DNA of 9,398 nt, taken from NCBI GenBank assembly GCA_050117725.1, contig JASFME010000075.1:1-9398 (forward strand), read 5' to 3'. Of this stretch, positions 1 to 5,921 are shown piece after piece. This stretch comes from JASFJH01 sp050117725 (GTDB lineage Bacteria > Pseudomonadota > Gammaproteobacteria > AKS1). How positions within the stretch are numbered: the stretch's first letter is position 1; each line of letters begins with the position of its first letter. The notes beneath the pieces were generated by a model that saw only the letters and a list, made by a program, of their open reading frames with translations, made no database searches and was not told the origin of the DNA. The translations under genes and the position numbers were made by a program.

Positions 1-821
1 TTTTCCACCTCGCGTGACAACTTCAGTGCCGCCGCCACGGCGCCGCCCGAGGAGATGCCGGCAAAGATACCTTCTTTCGCGGCCAGCGCACGCGCCGTGT
101 CTTCCGCCTCCTGCTGGCTGACATCAATGATCTGGTCGACCCGGCTGGCTTCGTAAATCTTCGGCAGGTACGCCTCCGGCCAGCGGCGAATACCGGGGAT
201 GGACGAGCCTTCCTCGGGTTGCACACCGACAATGCGGATGTTGCTGTTCTGTTCCTTCAGGTAGCGTGAGGTACCCATGATCGTGCCGGTGGTACCCATG
301 GCGCTGACAAAGTGAGTCACCTTGCCCCCGGTATCGCGCCAGATCTCCGGGCCGGTGCCTTCATAATGCGCGCGCGGATTGTCCGGGTTGGAAAACTGGT
401 CGAGTACCTTGCCCTCACCGTTGGCCTCCATGTCGCGGGCCAGGTCGATGGCGGCCTCCATACTACCCTCGCGCGGGGTCAGGATGATCTCGGCACCGAA
501 GGCCTTCATCGCGCCACGGCGCTCCTCGCTCATATGCTCGGGCATGATCAGCACCATCCGGTAGCCCTTCATCGCCGCGGCCATTGCCAGCGCGATGCCG
601 GTATTGCCGCTGGTCGCCTCGATCAGCGTGTCCCCCGGCCTTATCTCACCGCGTTGTTCGGCATGCCGGATCATGCTCAGCGCCGGACGGTCTTTCACCG
701 AGCCGGCCGGGTTGTTGCCCTCGAGCTTGACCAGCACGGTATTGTTCGTCTCGCCGGGCAGGCGTTGCAGACGCACCAGCGGCGTATTTCCGACAAAATC
801 TTCAAGGGTATGGTAGCTCAT
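1..821 (-). CDS. cysM: Cysteine synthase B (O-acetylserine sulfhydrylase), C-terminus cut by window edge
   Basis: This is a PLP-dependent enzyme that makes cysteine from O-acetylserine and sulfide; CysM enzymes can also use thiosulfate. I translated the minus strand from the ATG at 819-821. It is open to the left edge, giving 273 codons of a family usually about 295-300 residues, so only the last stretch is missing. Visible motifs are VGNTPLVRL (10-18), the PLP-binding lysine in GSVKDRP (Lys43), the substrate loop TSGNTG (70-75), the phosphate-binding loop GTTGT (176-180) and the late SSGGA (257-261). The stretch SIPGIRRWPEAYLPKIY (207-223) is characteristic of CysM rather than CysK. A second in-frame ATG at 828-830 would add MPG; neither start has a convincing ribosome-binding site. 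The gene is divergent from the Hpt gene, with 96 nt between the chosen starts. Confidence 0.95.
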   Translation of the reverse strand, partial: MSYHTLEDFVGNTPLVRLQRLPGETNNTVLVKLEGNNPAGSVKDRPALSMIRHAEQRGEIRPGDTLIEATSGNTGIALAMAAAMKGYRMVLIMPEHMSEERRGAMKAFGAEIILTPREGSMEAAIDLARDMEANGEGKVLDQFSNPDNPRAHYEGTGPEIWRDTGGKVTHFVSAMGTTGTIMGTSRYLKEQNSNIRIVGVQPEEGSSIPGIRRWPEAYLPKIYEASRVDQIIDVSQQEAEDTARALAAKEGIFAGISSGGAVAAALKLSREVE

Positions 822-867
822 GCCCGGCATTGTACATAAAAATCACCCACCGGAGTGGCGACATCAC

Positions 868-896
868 TGGAAAAGCAGGTGAACAGTAGGTATAAA
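868..896 (+). promoter_or_regulatory. Possible sigma70-type promoter for the Hpt gene
   Basis: The 96-nt divergent gap before the Hpt gene contains TATAAA at 891-896 (5 of 6 to TATAAT). It is preceded, with a 17-bp spacer, by TGGAAA at 868-873 (4 of 6 to TTGACA). Transcription would begin about 903, giving a leader of only about 15 nt that is essentially the ribosome-binding site. This is motif matching by eye; the -35 is weak and nothing else confirms it. Confidence 0.35.
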
Positions 897-902
897 CGGA
901 TT

Positions 903-912
903 GAGGGGAGAG
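903..912 (+). promoter_or_regulatory. Ribosome-binding site that fixes the Hpt start
   Basis: A purine run, GAGGGGAGAG, lies just before the ATG at 918-920, with GGGAG about 7-8 nt upstream. It favours this ATG over the in-frame GTG at 855, which would add 21 residues not needed by the domain. Confidence 0.75.
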
Positions 913-917
913 AGAAT

Positions 918-1241
918 ATGGATATCTATGACGAAGCACTGGCCCTGGAGCGCGCCGGTGGTGATCGACAACTTGCCGAACAAATGTTTGCCATGCTGCG
1001 CAGGGATTTGCCGCAACAACAACAAGACATCGAAAAGGCCCGCCAGGCCGGTGAACTGGCGCGTATGCAACAGATCACACACAGGATCGTCGGCGGCACT
1101 CGCTATTGCGGGGTACCCGGACTGGCCGACAGCGCCGAGGTCCTCGACCGCTACCTCAAGGCCGGACACACCGAACAACTCGACCTGTTGCTGAAAAACC
1201 TCAATGAAGAAATCGAGCGGCTCCTGGCCTATACGCCGTGA
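918..1241 (+). CDS. Stand-alone Hpt (histidine phosphotransfer) protein, BarA/GacS type
   Basis: A predicted 107-residue cytoplasmic phosphorelay intermediate made of a single Hpt domain. The motif ITHRIVGGTRYCGVPGL (53-69) carries the likely phospho-accepting histidine, His55. The H-R-x-x-G-x-x-x-Y-C-G-V-P pattern resembles the C-terminal Hpt domain of BarA/GacS hybrid sensor kinases more than ChpA- or Taz-type Hpts. Around it are helices expected of the four-helix bundle: MDIYDEALALERAGGDR, AEQMFAMLRRDLP, and a C-terminal amphipathic helix after the LKAGHTEQ turn. There is no kinase, receiver or membrane segment. The start is the ATG with a strong purine-rich site. It is the only plus-strand gene here, convergent with acpS (15 nt apart) and divergent from cysM. 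From memory, Pseudomonas gacS lies a few genes from cysM, so it may be a relic or split part of such a kinase. Partner kinase and receiver are unknown. Confidence 0.85.
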   Translation: MDIYDEALALERAGGDRQLAEQMFAMLRRDLPQQQQDIEKARQAGELARMQQITHRIVGGTRYCGVPGLADSAEVLDRYLKAGHTEQLDLLLKNLNEEIERLLAYTP

Positions 1242-1256
1242 GCGCCCGCGGCAGTC

Positions 1257-1643
1257 TCATTGCTGACGGCCAAGCAAGGTCACAAAGGCAACGGCATGGT
1301 CCTTTTCATCAGCGAGACTGATATAGCCCTCACCGATACCCAGCTCCTCGCATAATTCGAGTGCCCGATCATAAAACTCGACCACGGGTTTACCGTGCTC
1401 GTCATGCCCGACCCCGACGTGCCGCAGGCTCATACCGCGGCTGAAACCGATCCCCATGGCCTTGGCGATCGCTTCCTTTGCGGCGAAGCGGCGCGCCAGA
1501 AAGTGTGCCGGGCGCGCCGACTGTTCAAACTCGCGGTACTCCTGCTCGGTCAGGATCCGCCGCGCAAACCGTTCACCATACTTCTCAAGGTTTGCCGACA
1601 TACGTGCCACGCGCACGATGTCCGTACCAATTCCATATATCAT
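1257..1643 (-). CDS. acpS: Holo-[acyl-carrier-protein] synthase
   Basis: Transfers the 4'-phosphopantetheine arm of coenzyme A to the serine of apo-ACP, activating it for fatty acid synthesis in the cytoplasm. The 128-residue product fits the family (about 126). MIYGIGTDIVRVARM at the N-terminus carries the Mg-binding Asp8, and RRFAAKEAIAKAMG (51-64) carries the second ligand, Glu57, of the AcpS signature. The C-terminal strand SLADEKDHAVAFVTL is also typical. The open frame extends 14 residues upstream, but the start is set at the ATG at 1641-1643. There the protein begins like its relatives and ATGA overlaps the pdxJ stop, so translation is probably coupled. It is the last gene of the leftward operon. 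I see no stem plus T-tract after it in the 15 nt before the convergent Hpt gene. Confidence 0.95.
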   Translation of the reverse strand: MIYGIGTDIVRVARMSANLEKYGERFARRILTEQEYREFEQSARPAHFLARRFAAKEAIAKAMGIGFSRGMSLRHVGVGHDEHGKPVVEFYDRALELCEELGIGEGYISLADEKDHAVAFVTLLGRQQ

Positions 1644-2404
1644 CCGGCCTGGCCTGCCAGCACGGCACGCTGCCGCGCAGCACACATAATGTCCTTCATT
1701 TCCCGGACCGCCGGCTGCAGCCCGGTAAACACAGCCCGGGCAATGATGGCATGCCCGATATTCAGTTCCCGGATAGCGATGAGTTCGGCAATGGCCCCGG
1801 TATTGTGATAATGCAGACCATGCCCGGCATTGACATGCAGACCGAGCGCCACACCACGGTCCACCGCGTCACGAATGCGCGCAAACTCGGCATCGCGTTC
1901 AGCCGCGGTCTGTGCATCGGCATAGTGCCCGGTATGAATTTCGATCACCGGCGCACCCACCTCGGCGGCGGCCTCGATTTGCGCCGGTTCCGCATCAATG
2001 AACAGCGAGACACGCACCCCGGCCTCGCGCAGGCGTGCACAGGCATCACGCATACGTTCACGTTGTCCGGCTACGTCCAGCCCGCCTTCGGTCGTGAGCT
2101 CCTCGCGGCGCTCGGGAACCAGGCAACATTCCTCAGGCCGGGTGCGCGCGGCTATGGTCAGCATTTCTTCGGTAACCGCCATCTCCAGGTTCATGCGCGT
2201 TTGCAGCACAGCCTTGAGCATCTCGACATCCCGCTCCTGTATGTGACGTCGATCTTCGCGCAGGTGCAAGGTCACCGCGTCGGCACCGGCCTGTTCGGAT
2301 TCGATCGCGGCCTGAACAGGATCCGGGTAACGTGTACCCCGGGCCTGCCGCAAGGTTGCCACGTGATCAATATTCACGCCCAGCAAGATATCAGGATAAG
2401 CCAA
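1640..2404 (-). CDS. pdxJ: Pyridoxine 5'-phosphate synthase (TTG start)
   Basis: Condenses 1-deoxy-xylulose 5-phosphate with 3-amino-2-oxopropyl phosphate to form pyridoxine 5'-phosphate, the last ring-closing step of the DXP-dependent vitamin B6 pathway. It is a 254-residue TIM barrel (E. coli about 243). Visible motifs are LLGVNIDHVATLRQARGT (7-24), the HLREDRRHI loop with His47, MNLEMA with Glu74, and VNAGHGLHY with His195. These align, two residues shifted, with the active-site His, Glu and His of E. coli PdxJ. The start codon is TTG (2402-2404). It is supported by GGAG at 2412-2415 with a 7-nt gap and by the conserved N-terminus; the nearby ATG at 2418-2420 is out of frame. The stop overlaps acpS as ATGA, and recO ends 24 nt upstream. 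Confidence 0.96.
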   Translation of the reverse strand: MAYPDILLGVNIDHVATLRQARGTRYPDPVQAAIESEQAGADAVTLHLREDRRHIQERDVEMLKAVLQTRMNLEMAVTEEMLTIAARTRPEECCLVPERREELTTEGGLDVAGQRERMRDACARLREAGVRVSLFIDAEPAQIEAAAEVGAPVIEIHTGHYADAQTAAERDAEFARIRDAVDRGVALGLHVNAGHGLHYHNTGAIAELIAIRELNIGHAIIARAVFTGLQPAVREMKDIMCAARQRAVLAGQAG

Positions 2405-2411
2405 GGTTGAA

Positions 2412-2415
2412 CTCC
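2412..2415 (-). promoter_or_regulatory. Ribosome-binding site for the TTG start of pdxJ
   Basis: GGAG on the minus strand, 7 nt before TTG. It sits in the 24-nt recO-pdxJ gap and is the main support for the non-ATG start. Confidence 0.7.
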
Positions 2416-2428
2416 AACATGTAAAAGA

Positions 2429-3142
2429 TTACAGGATTCGATTATACATAAGGCGACTCTGCAGTGGTTTATCACCGAGGTACTGACGTAGCACGCTGCG
2501 CATGAGCCGCTTGCTCTCGCGCAATTGCCGATCATCCATTACCGCCTCCCCGGCCAGGGCTAGCAGGCTGCTACCATGCAGGCTCACTCCGCCGGTCAGC
2601 GTCGGGTTCATCGCCACAGGCCCCACATCCGGCACATAATAATACTCGGCATCCGCCTGGATTGCCTCGCCAGTTCCTGCATCATGGTCGAGCACCAACC
2701 CGTATCCGAGTTCATCGAGCAAGCGCTTCTCGAACAACCGGAGTGCCTGCTGGATATGCTGTGAATCTGTAGCCGGTGCCAGGGCATGCAGGGCCTGTTC
2801 ATAACAGGTAAACAGCGCTTCATGCGGGTCGTGGCGCATTAACAGGCGCATGATGAGTTCGTTCAGGTAAAAAGCGCTGGCTGTGTGCGTCGGGTCGATT
2901 ACCACCGACATGCCGTCGGCCTCTATATGCATCAGGGTCAGCAGTTCACCGCGACCGGACCAGTTCACCAGCACCCGACCGAACGGCTGGATCAGTGACT
3001 GCATACCGGAACGTGAACGCTGTGCACCACGCGCAATGGCACCAACCCGACCGTATTGCTTGCTGAACAGTTCCACCAGCAGGCTGGTATTACGATAAGG
3101 ACGCCTGTGCAAAATATAGGCAGGTTGAAGTTCAACACGCAT
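2429..3142 (-). CDS. recO: DNA repair protein RecO
   Basis: RecO anneals single strands and, with RecR (and RecF), helps load RecA onto SSB-coated DNA in gap repair. The product is 237 residues (E. coli 242). The N-terminal OB-fold reads AYILHRRPYRNTSLLVELF (8-26) followed by GRVGAIARGAQR, matching the RecO pattern of Leu/Ile-His-x-Arg-Pro, Ser-Leu-Leu and Gly-Arg-Val. The basic RGAQRSRSG stretch plausibly contacts DNA. The remainder is the helical domain, including FLOW-like acidic and leucine-rich segments such as RLFEKRLLDELGYGL. I do not see a CxxC zinc motif, which many bacterial RecO proteins carry and enterobacterial ones lack. The ATG lies 5 nt after the era stop without a strong ribosome-binding site, suggesting coupling to era. 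Confidence 0.93.
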   Translation of the reverse strand: MRVELQPAYILHRRPYRNTSLLVELFSKQYGRVGAIARGAQRSRSGMQSLIQPFGRVLVNWSGRGELLTLMHIEADGMSVVIDPTHTASAFYLNELIMRLLMRHDPHEALFTCYEQALHALAPATDSQHIQQALRLFEKRLLDELGYGLVLDHDAGTGEAIQADAEYYYVPDVGPVAMNPTLTGGVSLHGSSLLALAGEAVMDDRQLRESKRLMRSVLRQYLGDKPLQSRLMYNRIL

Positions 3143-3147
3143 GCGCG

Positions 3148-4053
3148 CTACAACTCATCCGTGTAACCAAGGCTACGCAGGGCGCGTTCATCATCTGACC
3201 ATCCTGCCCGCACCTTGACCCATAGTTGCAGGTAGACCTTTGACTCGAGCATTTTTTCCAGCTCTTCACGTGCCTGCTGACCAATTGCCTTGATCATCTC
3301 GCCGCCCTTGCCGACGACGATACTCTTTTGCCCCTTGCGCTCGACCAAGATCACGGCAGCGATATGCCACATGTCACCTTCACGTGCATACTTTTCGATT
3401 TCCACTGTCGTGGCGTAGGGTACTTCCTTGCCAAGGCGGCGCATCAGTTTTTCCCGGATCAATTCAGCGGCAATAAAACGCATACTGCGATCGGTCACCT
3501 GGTCTTTGTCAAAAAAGAACGGGGCCTCGGGCAAATAACCGGCCAGCACCTCTTCCAGCCTGTCCAGCCCGCTACCTTTGGTTGCCGACACCGGTACAAT
3601 CGTCTCTATACCGGTCTTCGCCTGCAACTCGGCAATCAGCGGTAACAGTGCATCCTTGCCCTTGAGTCGATCGATTTTGTTGATGACCAGCACCACCGGA
3701 CGCGTGCTGTACCGTACCTTCTCCAGTACTTTTTGATCGGCTTCCTGCCAGCCTGTCGCCTCGACAACAAAAACAACCACGTCGACATCGGTAATTGCCG
3801 AGACTGCCGCGCGATTCATGAAGCGACTCATGGCCTGGCGCTGATCATCGTGAATCCCCGGTGTGTCGACAAACAGCATCTGCGTAGTATCGGTCGTCTT
3901 GATACCCAATACCCGATGCCGGGTGGTTTGCGGTTTGCGCGAGGTGATACTGATTTTCTGGCCGAGCATGTGGTTCAACAAGGTCGATTTGCCGACATTG
4001 GGGCGACCCACCAGTGCAACATAACCACAACGGGTCTGATCTGCACCACTCAT
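3148..4053 (-). CDS. era: GTPase Era, 30S ribosome assembly factor
   Basis: An essential GTPase that binds 16S rRNA near its 3' end and promotes late 30S subunit maturation. The 301 residues equal E. coli Era. G1 is GRPNVGKS (16-23), the G2 region PQTTRHR (41-47), G3 DTPGI (63-67), G4 NKID (125-128) and G5 SAT (156-158). The C-terminal KH domain is visible as VILVERKGQKSIVVGKGG, with the GKGG turn, followed by VYLQLWVKVRAGWSDDERALRSLGY, the usual Era ending. The ATG overlaps the rnc stop as ATGA, the rnc-era pairing common in proteobacteria. A GAGG sequence just before the ATG is part of a short inverted repeat (4056-4070) that could hide the ribosome-binding site until rnc is translated to its end. 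Confidence 0.98.
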   Translation of the reverse strand: MSGADQTRCGYVALVGRPNVGKSTLLNHMLGQKISITSRKPQTTRHRVLGIKTTDTTQMLFVDTPGIHDDQRQAMSRFMNRAAVSAITDVDVVVFVVEATGWQEADQKVLEKVRYSTRPVVLVINKIDRLKGKDALLPLIAELQAKTGIETIVPVSATKGSGLDRLEEVLAGYLPEAPFFFDKDQVTDRSMRFIAAELIREKLMRRLGKEVPYATTVEIEKYAREGDMWHIAAVILVERKGQKSIVVGKGGEMIKAIGQQAREELEKMLESKVYLQLWVKVRAGWSDDERALRSLGYTDEL

Positions 4054-4718
4054 GCCTCGAGTTCCTCGAGTATGGAAGCGGCCGCTGCCTGTTCTGCCTT
4101 GCGACGACTTGAAGCGGAGGCAGTCATTGGCTGCAGCCCCTCAACCCGGCACTCCACGGTAAAACGTTGTTTATGCGCCTCGCCTTCAACCGCAACGACA
4201 TTGTATTCGGGAAGCTGAACTTGTCTGGCCTGCAGGTACTCCTGTAAACGCGTCTTCGGATCTTTCAGAACCTCATCAGGAGAAATAGCTGCAATACGTG
4301 TGGCAAAGTGGTGTGCAACAAAATCGCGGCAGGTCGCAAGCTGACTGTCAAGGTAAATCGCGCCGAGTATCGCCTCGAGCGCGTCGGCAAGTATCGATGC
4401 CCGACGAAAGCCACCACTTTTCAATTCGCCCGGCCCGAGGCTCAGGTACTCGCCCAGGTCGAGTGACTGGGCAATTTCGGCAAGGGCATCACCACGAACG
4501 AGGCTCGCCCGCATCCGACTCATCTCACCTTCACTTGCATCCGGAAACCGTTTGTAGAGTTCCTCGGCAACCAGCATACCCAGTATGGCATCACCCAGGA
4601 ACTCCAAACGTTCATTGTTGCGACTGCCCGCACTACGATGCGTCAACGCCTCCTGCAAGAGGCTGCTATCGGTGAAAATATAGTGAAGTGCTTTTTGTAA
4701 GCGCTCGATATCCGGCAT
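4050..4718 (-). CDS. rnc: Ribonuclease III
   Basis: Double-strand-specific endoribonuclease that processes pre-rRNA and structured mRNAs. The product is 222 residues. The RIIID domain shows NERLEFLGDAILG (35-47) with Glu39 and Asp43, and SILADALEAILGAIYLD (108-124) with Asp112 and Glu115. These are the four acidic residues matching the E. coli metal-binding set. EGEMSRMRASLVRG and LGPGELKSGGFRR are near identical to E. coli. The C-terminal dsRNA-binding domain begins around KDPKTRLQEYLQ and ends SSRRKAEQAAAASILEELEA. An in-frame TTG lies one codon upstream, but the ATG at 4716-4718 is preferred. It overlaps the upstream stop as TGATG and gives the standard N-terminus. Enterobacterial rnc is autoregulated through a leader stem-loop; I did not find an obvious equivalent. 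Confidence 0.97.
   Translation of the reverse strand: MPDIERLQKALHYIFTDSSLLQEALTHRSAGSRNNERLEFLGDAILGMLVAEELYKRFPDASEGEMSRMRASLVRGDALAEIAQSLDLGEYLSLGPGELKSGGFRRASILADALEAILGAIYLDSQLATCRDFVAHHFATRIAAISPDEVLKDPKTRLQEYLQARQVQLPEYNVVAVEGEAHKQRFTVECRVEGLQPMTASASSRRKAEQAAAASILEELEA
4056..4070 (-). repeat. Short inverted repeat at the rnc-era junction covering the era ribosome-binding site
   Basis: On the mRNA strand CTCGAG is followed by GAA and a second CTCGAG, then GC and the era ATG. Each half is itself palindromic, so a 6-bp stem with a 3-nt loop can form. It lies in the last codons of rnc. The second half contains the only SD-like GAGG near the era start. No T-tract follows, so it is not a terminator. 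A regulatory role is inference. Confidence 0.45.
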
Positions 4719-5098
4719 CAATTGGCAATAATCTCGACAGTCTCGTCAAATTCGGCCAGCACACTGATCGGACCACCAAGTTTTTGTACTACTTCATACT
4801 GACAATTAATCGTCAGTACGCCGCCGGCACGTGAAATAGATATATTCTTGCGTGAGGCATTTTCGACATTGTTGATCGAAAACCGTCGTTCAATCAGTTT
4901 CATGATTTCCGGATTGGATTTTTTCGTGATCGACGGCTCCCTTTGCAATGACTCGAGTGAAGAAACCACGCTGAGGTTTTCAGCAAACATAGGGAAGAGT
5001 TTCAATCCCAGGAAAACGAAAAATGCGATTAACGCGAGAATAATCAGCCAACCGATAGCTGTAACACCTCGTTGTCTTGCCACCATATTTCTCATCAT
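4718..5098 (-). CDS. DUF4845 family protein, single-pass inner-membrane protein of unknown function
   Basis: A small protein, about 126 residues, with an N-terminal segment MRNMVARQRGVTAIGWLI followed by a hydrophobic run (ILALIAFFVFLGLKLFPMF), then a soluble domain of about 90 residues with N-S-I-K-rich composition ending in EFDETVEIIAN. It occupies the slot of PA0769 between lepB and rnc, held in Pseudomonas and relatives by DUF4845 proteins. I assign it by position and by the basic-Gly-x-Thr-x-Ile-Gly membrane start. The basic stretch, Gly, Thr and long hydrophobic helix recall a type IV prepilin leader, but the usual Glu at +5 is a Gly. The frame is open to 5134, inside lepB. The paired ATGs at 5098 and 5095 follow GAGGTGA and are better; the second has the more normal spacing and would shorten the protein by one residue. 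Function unknown. Confidence 0.85.
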   Translation of the reverse strand: MMRNMVARQRGVTAIGWLIILALIAFFVFLGLKLFPMFAENLSVVSSLESLQREPSITKKSNPEIMKLIERRFSINNVENASRKNISISRAGGVLTINCQYEVVQKLGGPISVLAEFDETVEIIAN

Positions 5099-5100
5099 CT

Positions 5101-5107
5101 TCACCTC
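5101..5107 (-). promoter_or_regulatory. Ribosome-binding site that fixes the DUF4845 start
   Basis: GAGGTGA on the minus strand, in the 16-nt gap after the lepB stop. It is 2 nt before one ATG (5096-5098) and 5 nt before the next (5093-5095). It rules out the upstream start within lepB. Confidence 0.75.
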
Positions 5108-5114
5108 GTCATTG

Positions 5115-5909
5115 TTATTTGATAGACGTACCAATCCTTCCCCAACGAATACGATCCAGAGACAGGAAATCCTGACGTGGATCAGAGCTTAACCAGACAA
5201 ACATCGCTTTACCAACAAGGTTGGCCTCGGGCACTGTACCCCAGTAACGACTGTCGTTACTGTTATCGCGGTTATCGCCCATTACCATATACTCTCCCTC
5301 GGGCACGATATACTCACGTCCCTGCTCAAGTCCCGGGCAGACCAGAATATCGTGCTCGACACCATCAAGCGTTTCACGTCGCTGCTGTGCGGCCGGTCCC
5401 AGCGGGCCACCGCAAGCGCCAGGATATTCGCCCAGCAGCGTTTGCCCGGCAGGTTCTCCGTTAATATAGAGTATTTTGTTCACGTAACGAACCCGGTCAC
5501 CCGGCAGGCCGATTACCCTCTTTATATAGTCGGTAGCAGGGTCAACCGGGTAGCGAAACACGACTACATCGCCGCGTTCCGGACTGTCCATGTCAATAAT
5601 CTTTGTATGCAATACCGGCAGGCGCACCCCGTAACTGAACTTGTTAACGATAATAAAATCGCCAACCAGCAATGTCGGAATCATCGAACCAGACGGGATC
5701 TTGAATGGTTCCGCAATAAACGAGCGCAATAACAGTACAATCAAGAACACCGGGAACAGTGAACGCGAATATTCAACAAGCAACGGTTCCCTGACTTCTT
5801 CGCCTTCCACTGGCTGTCGCTTCTTTGCAAACATAAGCGCATAGATCAGCCAGACCAGTCCACTCACTACAGTCGCGATGACCAGGAACAATGCAAAATC
5901 AAAATCCAT
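5115..5909 (-). CDS. lepB: Signal peptidase I (leader peptidase)
   Basis: An inner-membrane serine protease that removes signal peptides from Sec and Tat substrates on the periplasmic side. The product is 264 residues. Two N-terminal membrane helices lie at about 5-27 and 50-66, joined by a charged cytoplasmic loop (KKRQPVEGEEVRE). Box B, IPSGSMIPTL (71-80), holds the nucleophile Ser75. DYIKRVIGLPGD (127-138) holds the general base Lys130. GDNRDNSNDSRYWG (211-224) is the conserved box E. The S26 Ser/Lys dyad is therefore intact. An insertion in the periplasmic domain (about 160-195) carries two cysteines, Cys166 and Cys191, that could form a disulfide. The ATG is 12 nt after the lepA stop, with AAAGGA overlapping that stop, consistent with one operon. 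Confidence 0.97.
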   Translation of the reverse strand: MDFDFALFLVIATVVSGLVWLIYALMFAKKRQPVEGEEVREPLLVEYSRSLFPVFLIVLLLRSFIAEPFKIPSGSMIPTLLVGDFIIVNKFSYGVRLPVLHTKIIDMDSPERGDVVVFRYPVDPATDYIKRVIGLPGDRVRYVNKILYINGEPAGQTLLGEYPGACGGPLGPAAQQRRETLDGVEHDILVCPGLEQGREYIVPEGEYMVMGDNRDNSNDSRYWGTVPEANLVGKAMFVWLSSDPRQDFLSLDRIRWGRIGTSIK

Positions 5910-5921
5910 GAATTATTTCCT

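Noticed and set aside
830..835. TACAAT as a -10 element for cysM
   Set aside because: It abuts the cysM start codon, so a transcript would begin at or inside the coding region; I saw no supporting -35.
312..839. A 175-codon open frame on the plus strand
   Set aside because: It is the antisense shadow of cysM, whose minus-strand translation is unmistakable.
855..917. A 21-residue N-terminal extension of the Hpt protein from a GTG
   Set aside because: The ATG at 918 has a strong ribosome-binding site and gives a complete Hpt domain; the extension adds no recognisable sequence.
1242..1256. A shared terminator between the convergent Hpt gene and acpS
   Set aside because: I looked for a stem plus T-tract on either strand around the 15-nt gap and found only short GC pairs without a T-run.
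1478..2410. A 310-codon open frame on the plus strand
   Set aside because: It lies antisense to acpS and pdxJ, both of which have clear catalytic motifs. Its translation resembles no family and is low-information Arg/His/Gly-rich sequence.
2391..2420. A 9-codon micro-ORF starting at the ATG at 2418-2420 and overlapping the pdxJ start
   Set aside because: It is out of frame, has no ribosome-binding site of its own, and its GGAG is better explained as the pdxJ site.
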